Assembly: GCF_000143765.1 (NCBI RefSeq)
Contig: NZ_GL379770.1
Location: 372,001-436,000 of the forward strand
Length of the DNA stretch: 64,000 nucleotides
DNA from: Sphingobacterium spiritivorum ATCC 33861
GTDB taxonomy: Bacteria > Bacteroidota > Bacteroidia > Sphingobacteriales > Sphingobacteriaceae
Reading direction: 5' to 3'
Shown here: positions 16,816-25,495 of the stretch, piece after piece
How positions within the stretch are numbered: the first letter of the stretch is position 1
Layout: each line of letters begins with the position of its first letter
Position numbers and translations under genes: made by a program
The notes under the pieces: model-generated
The model's input: only the letters and a program-made list of their open reading frames with translations
What the model was told of the DNA's origin: nothing
Database searches by the model: none

Positions 16816-16849
16816 ATAGAATCCTTATTAATACTTTTTAAGTTTCCAA

Positions 16850-19258
16850 ATGAAATCAATATCAAAAATTTTGATGGCAATCGCCATATTACTATCAACT
16901 GAAAACATATTTGCACAAAACAAAATTTCGGGTACGATCAAAGCCAAAGACATAAATCATAGCTTAGCAGGAGTATCGATTTATATTGCCGACCTTAAAA
17001 CAGGAACATCAACCAACACAGACGGTAATTATGAAATCAGAAATCTCAAACGGGGAATTTATCTTTTAGAAGTAAGCATTATAGGATATCAGTCGATAAT
17101 CGAAAAAATAACCATTGAAAAAGATACGGTTATGGACTTTCTGTTAAGCCCAGCTGTTACAGAGCTGAACGAATTGATTATTACAGGTGTAGCCCGCTCA
17201 ACAGAGCTAAAGCTAAGCCCTGTTATTGTTAAAGCGGTGGACGGTCATACCTTGAAACAGAATACTGCCACCAATTTGATAGACGGCTTGCGGAACATAC
17301 CCGGCGTAAACCAGATAACTACCGGTGCAGGAATTTCAAAGCCGACCATTCGGGGTTTGGGATTTAACAGAGTAATCACATTGAACAATGGTATTCGGCA
17401 AGAAGGACAGCAATGGGGCGATGAACACGGTATCGAGATAGACGAGAATGCGGTGGACAGGGTGGAAGTTGTCAAAGGTCCCGGAAGCCTGATGTACGGT
17501 TCGGACGGTATTGCGGGAGTACTTAATTTCCTTGCTCCGAAAGCTTTGCCGTTGGGACAGGTAAAAACACAGGTTTCTACCAATTACCAAAGTAATAACA
17601 ACCTCATAGGCTACTCCGTTTCCAATGCGGGGAATAAAGACGGCTTCCAATGGCTCGGCAGGTTCAGCAACAAATTTGCGGGCAATTATCAGAACGCCTA
17701 TGACGGTAAAGTGTTTAATTCGGGCTTTAAGGAACTCAACGGCAGCTTGTTTTTGGGAATAAACAAAAGCTGGGGACACTCGCACCTGACCGTAAGCTCT
17801 TATAACAACACCCTTAACCTTGTAGAGGGAGAAAGAGATGAATTAGGAAGATTTATCTACGAAAATGCCAATGGTGATGAAATGGTTGCAACGGACGAAG
17901 ATTTGAAAGGGTATAAAACAGGTTTTCCGCATCAGAAGATAAATCATATTGGAGTAGCTTCAAACAGTTATTTCATATTGGATAAAGGAACACTTAATGC
18001 CGACTTCGGTTTTCAAAATAACAAGCGAAGAGAGCACGAAGACCCTTCCGCTCCCGACCAACCGGCTTTGTTCTTTGACTTGAACACGCTGAATTATAAT
18101 GTGCGATATAATTTTGAAAAGTCAAACGATTGGGAAACTTCGGTCGGTATCGGTGGTATGTGGCAGTCCAATACCAACAAAGGGGAGGAATTTATGATAC
18201 CTGCCTATTATCTGTTTGATGCAGGTGGATTTGTTTTCACACAGAAAACTTTTTTTGACAGGCTCACTTTAGCCGGAGGCATCAGGTTCGACAACAGGTA
18301 TATGAACTCCCAAGAACTTTACCTCGATGAAGACGACAATCCTGTTTCCGGTACAAATTCCGATGCGAGCTTGAAATTTACTGCCTTTGATAAGAACTAC
18401 AATGGCATTTCGGGGAGTTTGGGATTATCGTACAAAGCGGATAAAAATTCCACATTCAAATTCAACGTATCAAGAGGTTTCAGAGCACCGAACAGCACAG
18501 AGCTTTCTGCCAACGGAAGACACGAGGGAACATTTCGGTATATCATCGGAAGACCTGATTTAAAATCAGAAATCAGCCATCAGGTGGATGTTGCATATTT
18601 CCTTAATTCCAAACATATCACGTTAGAGTTTACCCCATTTGTAAACTTCATTCAAAACTATATCTATTTGGAAAAAATGGCGGCGAATGATGGTTCAGAG
18701 ATATTTCCTGACCCCACAGACCCGGCTCCTGGGTTTCATTATACTTCAGGAAATGCCACCTTGCTTGGTGGCGAAATTTATCTGGATATACATCCCCATC
18801 CGATGGATTGGCTGCATTTGGAAAACTCATTTTCTTATGTTCAGGCTACCCAAAGCAACCAGCCCGAAAGCTCAAAGTATTTGCCGTTTATTCCTGCCCC
18901 ACGATACAGGGGAGAAATCAAAGCTGAATTAAAGGAGGTTAATCATACGTTTTCTAACGCCTATATCAAATTCGGTCTTGACCGTTTCTTTAAGCAGGAT
19001 AAATTTTTCAGTGCTTACGGAACGGAAACCGCAACACCAGCTTACACGCTTTTAAGTGCAGGAATTGGGACAAATATAAAGGCATTCAACCGAAGCGACT
19101 TTATGTCTTTGTACATCAGTGGCGAAAACCTTGCTGATATAGCTTATCAGAACCATTTAAGTAGGTTGAAGTATGCTTCTGAAAACCCCGTAACCGGGCG
19201 TATGGGTGTATTCAATATGGGACGAAATATCAGTGTTAAATTAATAATGAATTTCTGA
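16850..19258 (+). CDS. TonB-dependent receptor of copper locus 1
   Basis: 802 residues. Signal peptide MKSISKILM...IFAQ, CarboxypepD_reg-like domain (about 25-105), plug (about 120-235, with RGLGFNRVITLNNG and VEVVKGPGSLMYGSDGIAGVLN) and a beta-barrel ending NMGRNISVKLIMNF. It probably takes up a metal or chelate at the outer membrane; its place before CusCBA-type genes suggests copper. The signal peptide and leader are nearly the same as those of the unrelated DUF3347 gene at 19952, so the 5' end was shared by duplication. A strong terminator follows. Confidence 0.88.
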   Translation: MKSISKILMAIAILLSTENIFAQNKISGTIKAKDINHSLAGVSIYIADLKTGTSTNTDGNYEIRNLKRGIYLLEVSIIGYQSIIEKITIEKDTVMDFLLSPAVTELNELIITGVARSTELKLSPVIVKAVDGHTLKQNTATNLIDGLRNIPGVNQITTGAGISKPTIRGLGFNRVITLNNGIRQEGQQWGDEHGIEIDENAVDRVEVVKGPGSLMYGSDGIAGVLNFLAPKALPLGQVKTQVSTNYQSNNNLIGYSVSNAGNKDGFQWLGRFSNKFAGNYQNAYDGKVFNSGFKELNGSLFLGINKSWGHSHLTVSSYNNTLNLVEGERDELGRFIYENANGDEMVATDEDLKGYKTGFPHQKINHIGVASNSYFILDKGTLNADFGFQNNKRREHEDPSAPDQPALFFDLNTLNYNVRYNFEKSNDWETSVGIGGMWQSNTNKGEEFMIPAYYLFDAGGFVFTQKTFFDRLTLAGGIRFDNRYMNSQELYLDEDDNPVSGTNSDASLKFTAFDKNYNGISGSLGLSYKADKNSTFKFNVSRGFRAPNSTELSANGRHEGTFRYIIGRPDLKSEISHQVDVAYFLNSKHITLEFTPFVNFIQNYIYLEKMAANDGSEIFPDPTDPAPGFHYTSGNATLLGGEIYLDIHPHPMDWLHLENSFSYVQATQSNQPESSKYLPFIPAPRYRGEIKAELKEVNHTFSNAYIKFGLDRFFKQDKFFSAYGTETATPAYTLLSAGIGTNIKAFNRSDFMSLYISGENLADIAYQNHLSRLKYASENPVTGRMGVFNMGRNISVKLIMNF

Positions 19259-19334
19259 TTCGATATTATTGAGTGAAAGATTTAAAAGAACGCTAGCAGG
19301 AAATGTAACTGACACTATAATGCTCATGGAATAA

Positions 19335-19375
19335 AAATAAATGGCGGATAAGAGAAACTTATCTGCCATTTATTT
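19335..19375 (+). terminator. Terminator after the TonB receptor gene
   Basis: An 18-bp stem AAATAAATGGCGGATAAG (19335-19352) / CTTATCTGCCATTTATTT (19358-19375), one G-U pair, AGAAA loop, A/T-rich flanks. It closes the Cys-rich/receptor transcription unit before the second Cys-rich gene. Confidence 0.85.
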
Positions 19376-19437
19376 CAAAAAAAACGAACCGGTTTGAAAA
19401 ATACCATTATCTTTGCAATAGTTTTTTTGTTTTTTAC

Positions 19438-19824
19438 ATGTTAAAAAGGATAAACATATTAATGATTATATGCTTATTGGGCTTTTTTATAATCCCAATG
19501 CAATCCTATGCGTGTAAATCGCATTCCAAAGAAATTGTTATCAAGGAGAAGTCATGTTGCAGTGCCAACAAGCAGCATCATTCAGAAGATCAATGTGAGA
19601 AAGACTGCTGTAAGTCTAAGGATGACACGAGCAATGAATGCTCTGGAAATTGTGGACCTACGTCCTGCCACAGCTCTTCTAATAGTTTTTCTGCAACACC
19701 CCCATTTTTTAGGAACGCTCAAAATCCTGTTTTTTCTAAAAGTAAAAAATCATACCCTTTATACAAAGAACCCTTTTATTCTACAGGGGAATCTTCCATT
19801 TGGCAACCGCCTAAAATAAGTTAA
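19438..19824 (+). CDS. Secreted Cys/His-rich small protein with C-terminal SSIWQPPKI (copy C)
   Basis: 128 residues, the close duplicate of the gene at 16341: signal peptide MLKRINILMIICLLGFF...QSYA, Cys/His blocks (CCSANKQHHSEDQCEKDCC and ECSGNCGPTSCHSS), tail SSIWQPPKIS. The upstream ATACCATTATCTTTG also matches that copy, so promoter, ORF and leader were copied as one unit. Here the next gene is a DUF3347 protein rather than a receptor. Because the same module heads two different operons, its job is more likely to be linked to control or a general metal-binding step than to one partner. Confidence 0.72.
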   Translation: MLKRINILMIICLLGFFIIPMQSYACKSHSKEIVIKEKSCCSANKQHHSEDQCEKDCCKSKDDTSNECSGNCGPTSCHSSSNSFSATPPFFRNAQNPVFSKSKKSYPLYKEPFYSTGESSIWQPPKIS

Positions 19825-19841
19825 ATTAGTACTGTATAGCC

Positions 19842-19914
19842 ATAGGTGTGCGAAATCGGTTGATTTTGCACCTATCCGCAATACATGTTTTATTAAAAGC
19901 CAGATCTGGCTTTT
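19842..19914 (+). promoter_or_regulatory. Double hairpin leader between Cys-rich ORF and DUF3347 gene
   Basis: Hairpin 1: ATAGGT (19842-19847) and GCGAAATC (19850-19857) pair with GATTTTGC (19862-19869) and ACCTAT (19870-19875) around GGTT. Hairpin 2: AAAAGCCA (19895-19902) / TGGCTTTT (19907-19914) with a GATC loop and T run, terminator-like. Both lie between the stop at 19824 and the ATG at 19952, which suggests attenuation of the copper operon. Confidence 0.62.
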
Positions 19915-19951
19915 GATTATTTACCATTTTTAATACTTAATAAGGTTCCAA

Positions 19952-20518
19952 ATGAAATCAATATCAAAAATATTGATGGTAATCACCGTATTACTATCCG
20001 CAGCAAACAGCTTTGCGCAAAACCAGAACGAGCAACATCACAACCATGGTGGAACAGCTCAAGCAAAGAATATTCCATCACAAAATTTATCACAATTACA
20101 TGCCGTATTTGACAAGTATTTTTCCATAAAAGATGCTTTGGTAAACGCAGATGTAAATATAGCATCTTCAAATGCTACTGAATTAGCCACAGTTATTAAA
20201 ACAGTGGATATGGGTGAACTTTCTCCCAAAGAGCATACCGTATGGATGAAGGTCATGAAGGAACTGTCTTTAAACACAGAAAACATCTCGAAATCGAAAG
20301 ACGTCGTAAAGCAACGGAGGGCATTTGCCCTACTTTCTAAGAATGTCTATGAATTGGCAAACGCATCAAAGCAAAAAACAACTATGTACTACCAAAACTG
20401 CCCGATGTACAACGATGGCAAAGGTGCAACTTGGTTAAGTAAAAGTACGGATATCAAAAACCCGTATTACGGTTCAAAAATGCTGACCTGCGGTAGTACT
20501 ATTGAAAAATTAAATTAG
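19952..20518 (+). CDS. Periplasmic DUF3347 protein (copper-binding candidate)
   Basis: 188 residues. Signal peptide MKSISKILM...SFAQ, a His-rich start (EQHHNHGG), a helical body (about 45-135) and the C-terminal DUF3347 hallmark NCPMYNDGKGATWLS...NPYYGSKMLTCG with two Cys and Met residues suited to Cu(I). DUF3347 proteins are common in Bacteroidota copper-efflux operons; the biochemical role is unproven. First protein after the leader and 9 nt before the TRASH-like lipoprotein, so it starts the long operon running to CusB. Confidence 0.8.
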   Translation: MKSISKILMVITVLLSAANSFAQNQNEQHHNHGGTAQAKNIPSQNLSQLHAVFDKYFSIKDALVNADVNIASSNATELATVIKTVDMGELSPKEHTVWMKVMKELSLNTENISKSKDVVKQRRAFALLSKNVYELANASKQKTTMYYQNCPMYNDGKGATWLSKSTDIKNPYYGSKMLTCGSTIEKLN

Positions 20519-20527
20519 TCAGCCATT

Positions 20528-20953
20528 ATGAGATGTCTATTGATTGGGATCGTTACTTCTATTGTAGTCATATTTAGTTCATGCAACAATAACCCTACAC
20601 TAAAGGTGCAAGACAATACATATACTTCAAAAAGCTCAAATACAAATACCCGTGACCACAATGCCTTTGAAATGGGCGATGTAGTTCCGTCGGAAGAGGT
20701 ATGCATGGTCAACAATGAATACATGGGCAAAAAACAATTTGAGGTAAATTTTGAAGGAAAAATATATTACGGATGTTGCCAGATGTGTAAAGAACGTATT
20801 CCAAAAGATCCTTCTACACGCGTTGCCATAGATCCATTTTCCAAAAAGCAGATAGATAAAGCGACTGCTATAATAGCAATTACGGGCAACAACGGGGAAG
20901 TATCATATTTTGAAAATAATACTACATATACAAATTACATAAATCAATTTTAA
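20528..20953 (+). CDS. TRASH-like Cys-rich lipoprotein
   Basis: 141 residues. Lipoprotein signal with lipobox-like IVVIFSSC at about residue 19; after a variable linker comes VCMVNNEYMGKKQFEVNFEGKIYYGCCQMCKERIP (about 60-95), a C-x(n)-CCxxC pattern like the TRASH/YHS metal-binding fold that matches its paralogue at 56046. It probably binds copper in the periplasm, anchored to a membrane. The domain is recognised from the Cys pattern only; the role is inferred from the neighbours. Part of the DUF3347-CusABC operon. Confidence 0.7.
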   Translation: MRCLLIGIVTSIVVIFSSCNNNPTLKVQDNTYTSKSSNTNTRDHNAFEMGDVVPSEEVCMVNNEYMGKKQFEVNFEGKIYYGCCQMCKERIPKDPSTRVAIDPFSKKQIDKATAIIAITGNNGEVSYFENNTTYTNYINQF

Positions 20954-20971
20954 TTATTAAAAACAGAAATC

Positions 20972-21550
20972 ATGACAATGAAACATTTATTTGTAGGCTT
21001 ACTAGCCTCATCCGTATTGACCTTGGCAGCATGCAATGGCGCTTCTGAAAAAAAATCAGAAAGCGACGTCCATACTGAAACAACGGTATCCAACGAAAGC
21101 AACGCTGCAAGCGACCAGGGAACTTTTTCGGAACTTTTTTCCCATTACCAGCACCTGACTTTTGCTTTGTCTTCCGATAATGATAAAGAAGCCGCAAATG
21201 CAGCTAAAGGCATGCTGGAAGCACTCCCCAAGATTAATACCGAGGGCTTTAGTGCAGAACAGAAAAGCACCTTCGATGACATCGCTGCTGATATTCAGGA
21301 ACATTCGGAGCACATAGGTGATAACATAGGCAATATCGCTCATCAAAGAGAACATTTAGTGATCTTGAGCAAGGATTTTTATGATATAACAAAAGAATTC
21401 GGCACCGAAAAGCCCATGTACAAGATTTTTTGCTCGATGTACGATGACAACAAAGGAGCATATTGGTTAAGCGATAGCAAAGAGGTCAAAAACCCTTACT
21501 ATGGTGAAGATATGCTAACATGTGGTGAAGTTCAGGAAGAACTGAAGTAA
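20972..21550 (+). CDS. DUF3347 lipoprotein
   Basis: 192 residues; a second ATG two codons in is equally possible. Lipobox LAAC (about residues 16-20), a Ser/Glu-rich linker, then a helical domain with HSEHIGDNIGNIAHQREHL (about 110-128), His-rich and also present in the paralogue at 54818. It ends with SMYDDNKGAYWLS...NPYYGEDMLTCGEVQEE, the DUF3347 C-terminal signature. Probably a membrane-tethered copper binder feeding the efflux pump encoded downstream. The 93-nt gap to CusA holds only a weak dyad. Confidence 0.78.
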   Translation: MTMKHLFVGLLASSVLTLAACNGASEKKSESDVHTETTVSNESNAASDQGTFSELFSHYQHLTFALSSDNDKEAANAAKGMLEALPKINTEGFSAEQKSTFDDIAADIQEHSEHIGDNIGNIAHQREHLVILSKDFYDITKEFGTEKPMYKIFCSMYDDNKGAYWLSDSKEVKNPYYGEDMLTCGEVQEELK

Positions 21551-21643
21551 AAACGCTGATTAAGATTTGAAATTCAAATATCAGGTACCGGTCGATTTCT
21601 GTAGGCTGGTATCTGATATTAAAATGTAAACAATGTATATGTT

Positions 21644-24600
21644 ATGCTTAAAAAAATTATCAAATATTTTTTGGAGAACCGAGTAATAACACTGTTATTA
21701 CTTGTGGTTGTCCTTATATGGGGGCTGATTACAGCGCCCTTTAATTGGCATCAAAATGCGTTGCCGAGCGATCCTGTGCCGGTCGATGCGATTCCGAACA
21801 TTGGGGAGAACCAGCAAATTGTTGCGACCGAATGGATGGGGAGGTCTCCCAAAGATATACAGGAGCAGATTACCTATCCACTCACGACCTCCTTACTGGG
21901 CATCCCCGGCGTAAAAACAATCCGGAGCAGTTCGATGTTCGGCATGTCCTTCCTCTATGTCATTTTTGAAGAGGATGTTGAGTTTTATTGGAGCCGTTCC
22001 CGTATTCTGGAAAAACTGAATTCATTGCCTGCCGGCACATTACCATCCGATGTAACGCCCACGCTCGGGCCGGATGCCACTGCTTTGGGGCAGGTCTTTT
22101 GGTATACACTGGAGGGACGCAATCCCGAAACCGGAAAACCTACAGGAGGCTGGGACCCCGATGAGCTGCGCACGATTCAGGATTTCTATGCCAAATATAA
22201 TTTGGCAGCATCGGAAGGGGTTTCCGAAGTGGCTTCCATCGGAGGTTTCGTAAAAGAATACCAAGTCGATATCAATCCAGATGCGATGCGCGCATACAAT
22301 GTATCCGTAATGGATATCATGTCGGCTATCCAAAACAGCAACCTGGATATCGGTGCAGAGACGATCGAAATAAACAAAGCGGAATATCTGGTGCGTGGAT
22401 TGGGCTACCTTAAAAGTGTCCAGGATCTTGAAGATGCCGTAGTGGCTGTGCGCAATAATGTTCCCGTAAAGATAAAAGACGTTGGGTTTGTCAATTTGGG
22501 ACCCTCCACACGACGCGGTGGATTGGATAAGGAAGGCGTGGAAGCAGTTGGCGGTGTAGTAGTTGCCCGGCATGGAACCAACCCCATGGAAGTCATCAAT
22601 AATGTCAAGGCGAAGATCAAAGAAATGGAGGCAGGTTTCCCTCAAAAAACATTAGAGGATGGGACTATTTCAAAAGTCACCGTCGTTCCGTTTTATGACC
22701 GCTCGGGTTTAATCCAGGAAACCATCGGGACGCTGGAAAATGCTTTAGCACACGAAATCCTGATCTGTATTATCGTTGTGATCGTGCTGGTGATCAACCT
22801 GCGAGCATCGATTCTTATATCCAGTATCTTGCCCATTGGCGTACTGGCGACCTTCATAATCATGAAACAAATGGGGGTCGAGGCGAATATCGTTGCCCTT
22901 TCGGGAATCGCCATTGCCATTGGGGTCATGGTGGATGTGGGGATTGTCTTTATCGAAAGCATACTACGCCATATGGATGAAGAAAAAGCCAAGGGTGTTG
23001 AGAGTCGGGGGAAAGCCTTTGTAAACTTGATTTCCACCGCTGTTGCGGAAGTGTCGGGTGCTTTGTCAACGGCGATGCTCACCACGATCATCAGCTTTTT
23101 ACCTGTTTTTATGATGGAAGCACAAGAAGGTAAGTTGTTCGGTCCCTTGGCATACACCAAAACCTTTGCTTTGGTTTCAGCCTTTGTGTTAGGCATTATT
23201 ATCTTGCCAACACTGGCTTATTATATATTTTCAATCCGTATCAATGGGAGTAAAGTTCGCCGGATAGCCAACTACGTTTTGGTAGTTGCCGGTATCGCTC
23301 TTTGGATCTATACAGGTGTTTTTGTCGCGTTCGCATTGACTTTGATCGGAGTCAACAACCTGTTTACACCAAGATGGAAAGGAGAAAAAATTGCCAACTA
23401 CGTTAATGTAGCTATCACACTTTTTGTAGCGATGTATTACCTGACGGTTGAGTGGCTGCCACTCGGCACGCAGGCAAGCACCACACTTAACTTTGTGTTC
23501 GTATTCTTTGCCATTGGTTCCATCCTGGGAATGTTATGGGCATTGGTGATCTATTATGAACAGATTCTTCGATGGTCACTTTCCAACCGGTGGAAATTCA
23601 TGGCCATCCCTATCATTACTTTATTATTCGGAATGTTAGCATGGATGGGCGTAGAGAAGAGTTTTGGTTTTGTTGCAAATGGCTTCGAAAAGACAGGTTG
23701 GAAATCATTTCGGGAGACTGCCTTCTGGCAAAAATCCACCGAAACATTTCCCGGTATCGGGGAGGAATTTATGCCAAGCCTCAATGAAGGTTCTTTCCTT
23801 TTGATGCCCACCAGTATGCCGCATACTGGGATTGAACAAAACCTGCAATTGATCAGAACACTTGATAAACGTATTCAAAACATACCGGAAGTCGAACTTA
23901 TCGTAGGAAAATGGGGCCGTGTGAATTCTGCACTTGATCCGGCTCCTACACAGATGTTTGAAAATACGATCAATTATATCCCGGAATTTTATCTGGATGA
24001 AGACGGGCATCGTGAAAGGTTCAAGGTAAACAGTTCCGGAGAATTCGTGTTGAAAGGTGACAAGACCTATGCTGTTTCCGATGGTTTCCGTTCCATACCA
24101 CGGGACAGTCTGATTGAAGATAAAAGCGGAAAATTTTTCCGCAGATGGCGTCCTGAAATTAAAAAGGCCGACGATATATGGCAAGAGATCGTCAATGTTT
24201 CCCATCTGCCCGGATTGACTTCCGCTCCTAAGTTGCAACCGATAGAAGCGAGAATGGTAATGCTTTCTACGGGAATGAGGGCTCCGATGGGGCTAAAGGT
24301 TTCGGGTCCGGATCTGGAGTCGATTGAAATCGGTGGCAAGGCCTTGGAAGCAGCCTTAAAGGATGTTCCATCTGTTATGCCATCGACCGTTTTCTACGAC
24401 AGGGCTGTTGGCGCACCCTATATCGAAATCCATCTGAACCGGGATAGAATGGCCAGATACGGTATTACCGTTGCCGAGCTTCAGGAAGTAATCAGTGCGG
24501 CAGTCGGCGGTATGACGTTGACCACTACAGTCGAAGGCCGGGAACGGTTTCCCGTTCGCCTGCGCTACCCACGAGAATTACGGGATGACCCGGATGCGTT

Positions 24601-25495
24601 GCGAAAAATAATCATTCCGACAGCTACAGGAGCTCAGATTCCATTGGGGGATGTGGTGGATGTTGAATATGCCAAGGGCGCTCAGATGATCCAAAGTGAA
24701 AATACCTTTTTGTTGGGTTATGTAATCTTTGATAAAAAAAGTGGCATAGCGGAAGTCGACGTAGTATACGAAGCGGATCAACTCCTAAAGGAAAAAATAG
24801 CGTCTGGAGAACTGGATTTACCCAACGGGGTGACGTATAAGTTTGCCGGAAATTATGAACAGCAAGAACGTGCCGCAAAAAGGCTAATGCTTATTATACC
24901 ACTGAGTTTGTTAGCCATTTTAGTAATTCTCTACTTTCAGTTCCGAACGGTTACAGCATCGTTAATTCATTTTTCCGGTGTTTTTGTAGCTCTTGCAGGA
25001 GGTTTTATTTTGTTGTGGCTTTACGGACAGCCTTGGTTTATGGATTTCTCTGTCGGAGGGACAAATATGAGGGATCTGTTCCAGATGCACAGCATCAATC
25101 TCAGCATTGCCGTTTGGGTAGGATTTATCGCCCTGTTCGGACTGGCGACGAGTGATGGTGTATTAATGGGAACATACATCCACGATACATTTGAAGCACG
25201 GAACCCCAGAACAAAAGATGAAATACGGGAAGCAGTCATATACGCAGGCTTAAAGCGTGTCAGACCGGCAGCGATGACCACTGCTACAGCACTGATCGCC
25301 TTACTGCCTGTCCTGACCTCTACCGGTAAAGGTGCGGAAATCATGGTACCAATGGCCATCCCGACTTTCGGCGGCATGCTGATCCAATCCATGACCATGT
25401 TTGTGGTTCCAGTATTCCAGTGCTGGTGGAGGGAATCTGCCACTAAAAAAGAAAATAGAAAAAATAATAAAAATATAGCGAATGAAAACGAATAA
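21644..25495 (+). CDS. cusA: CusA/CzcA-family RND heavy-metal efflux pump
   Basis: 1283 residues, about 200 more than typical CusA. RND architecture: TM1 (about 14-32), porter domain, TM2-6 (about 365-535, with GVMVDVGIVFIES, the acidic proton-relay region), porter 2, TM8-12 (about 1085-1270). STGMRAPMGLKVSG (about 870) corresponds to the Met region that binds Cu(I)/Ag(I) in CusA. The extra length comes mainly from added hydrophobic segments at about 530-645 and an insert around 785-850. The stop overlaps the outer-membrane channel start by 14 nt. No break is seen, so it should be functional. Confidence 0.93.
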   Translation: MLKKIIKYFLENRVITLLLLVVVLIWGLITAPFNWHQNALPSDPVPVDAIPNIGENQQIVATEWMGRSPKDIQEQITYPLTTSLLGIPGVKTIRSSSMFGMSFLYVIFEEDVEFYWSRSRILEKLNSLPAGTLPSDVTPTLGPDATALGQVFWYTLEGRNPETGKPTGGWDPDELRTIQDFYAKYNLAASEGVSEVASIGGFVKEYQVDINPDAMRAYNVSVMDIMSAIQNSNLDIGAETIEINKAEYLVRGLGYLKSVQDLEDAVVAVRNNVPVKIKDVGFVNLGPSTRRGGLDKEGVEAVGGVVVARHGTNPMEVINNVKAKIKEMEAGFPQKTLEDGTISKVTVVPFYDRSGLIQETIGTLENALAHEILICIIVVIVLVINLRASILISSILPIGVLATFIIMKQMGVEANIVALSGIAIAIGVMVDVGIVFIESILRHMDEEKAKGVESRGKAFVNLISTAVAEVSGALSTAMLTTIISFLPVFMMEAQEGKLFGPLAYTKTFALVSAFVLGIIILPTLAYYIFSIRINGSKVRRIANYVLVVAGIALWIYTGVFVAFALTLIGVNNLFTPRWKGEKIANYVNVAITLFVAMYYLTVEWLPLGTQASTTLNFVFVFFAIGSILGMLWALVIYYEQILRWSLSNRWKFMAIPIITLLFGMLAWMGVEKSFGFVANGFEKTGWKSFRETAFWQKSTETFPGIGEEFMPSLNEGSFLLMPTSMPHTGIEQNLQLIRTLDKRIQNIPEVELIVGKWGRVNSALDPAPTQMFENTINYIPEFYLDEDGHRERFKVNSSGEFVLKGDKTYAVSDGFRSIPRDSLIEDKSGKFFRRWRPEIKKADDIWQEIVNVSHLPGLTSAPKLQPIEARMVMLSTGMRAPMGLKVSGPDLESIEIGGKALEAALKDVPSVMPSTVFYDRAVGAPYIEIHLNRDRMARYGITVAELQEVISAAVGGMTLTTTVEGRERFPVRLRYPRELRDDPDALRKIIIPTATGAQIPLGDVVDVEYAKGAQMIQSENTFLLGYVIFDKKSGIAEVDVVYEADQLLKEKIASGELDLPNGVTYKFAGNYEQQERAAKRLMLIIPLSLLAILVILYFQFRTVTASLIHFSGVFVALAGGFILLWLYGQPWFMDFSVGGTNMRDLFQMHSINLSIAVWVGFIALFGLATSDGVLMGTYIHDTFEARNPRTKDEIREAVIYAGLKRVRPAAMTTATALIALLPVLTSTGKGAEIMVPMAIPTFGGMLIQSMTMFVVPVFQCWWRESATKKENRKNNKNIANENE

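Noticed and set aside
22040..22645. Open frame of about 200 codons on the minus strand inside cusA
   Set aside because: It lies fully within the RND pump gene, has no recognisable motif and looks like a shadow of the codon pattern on the plus strand.
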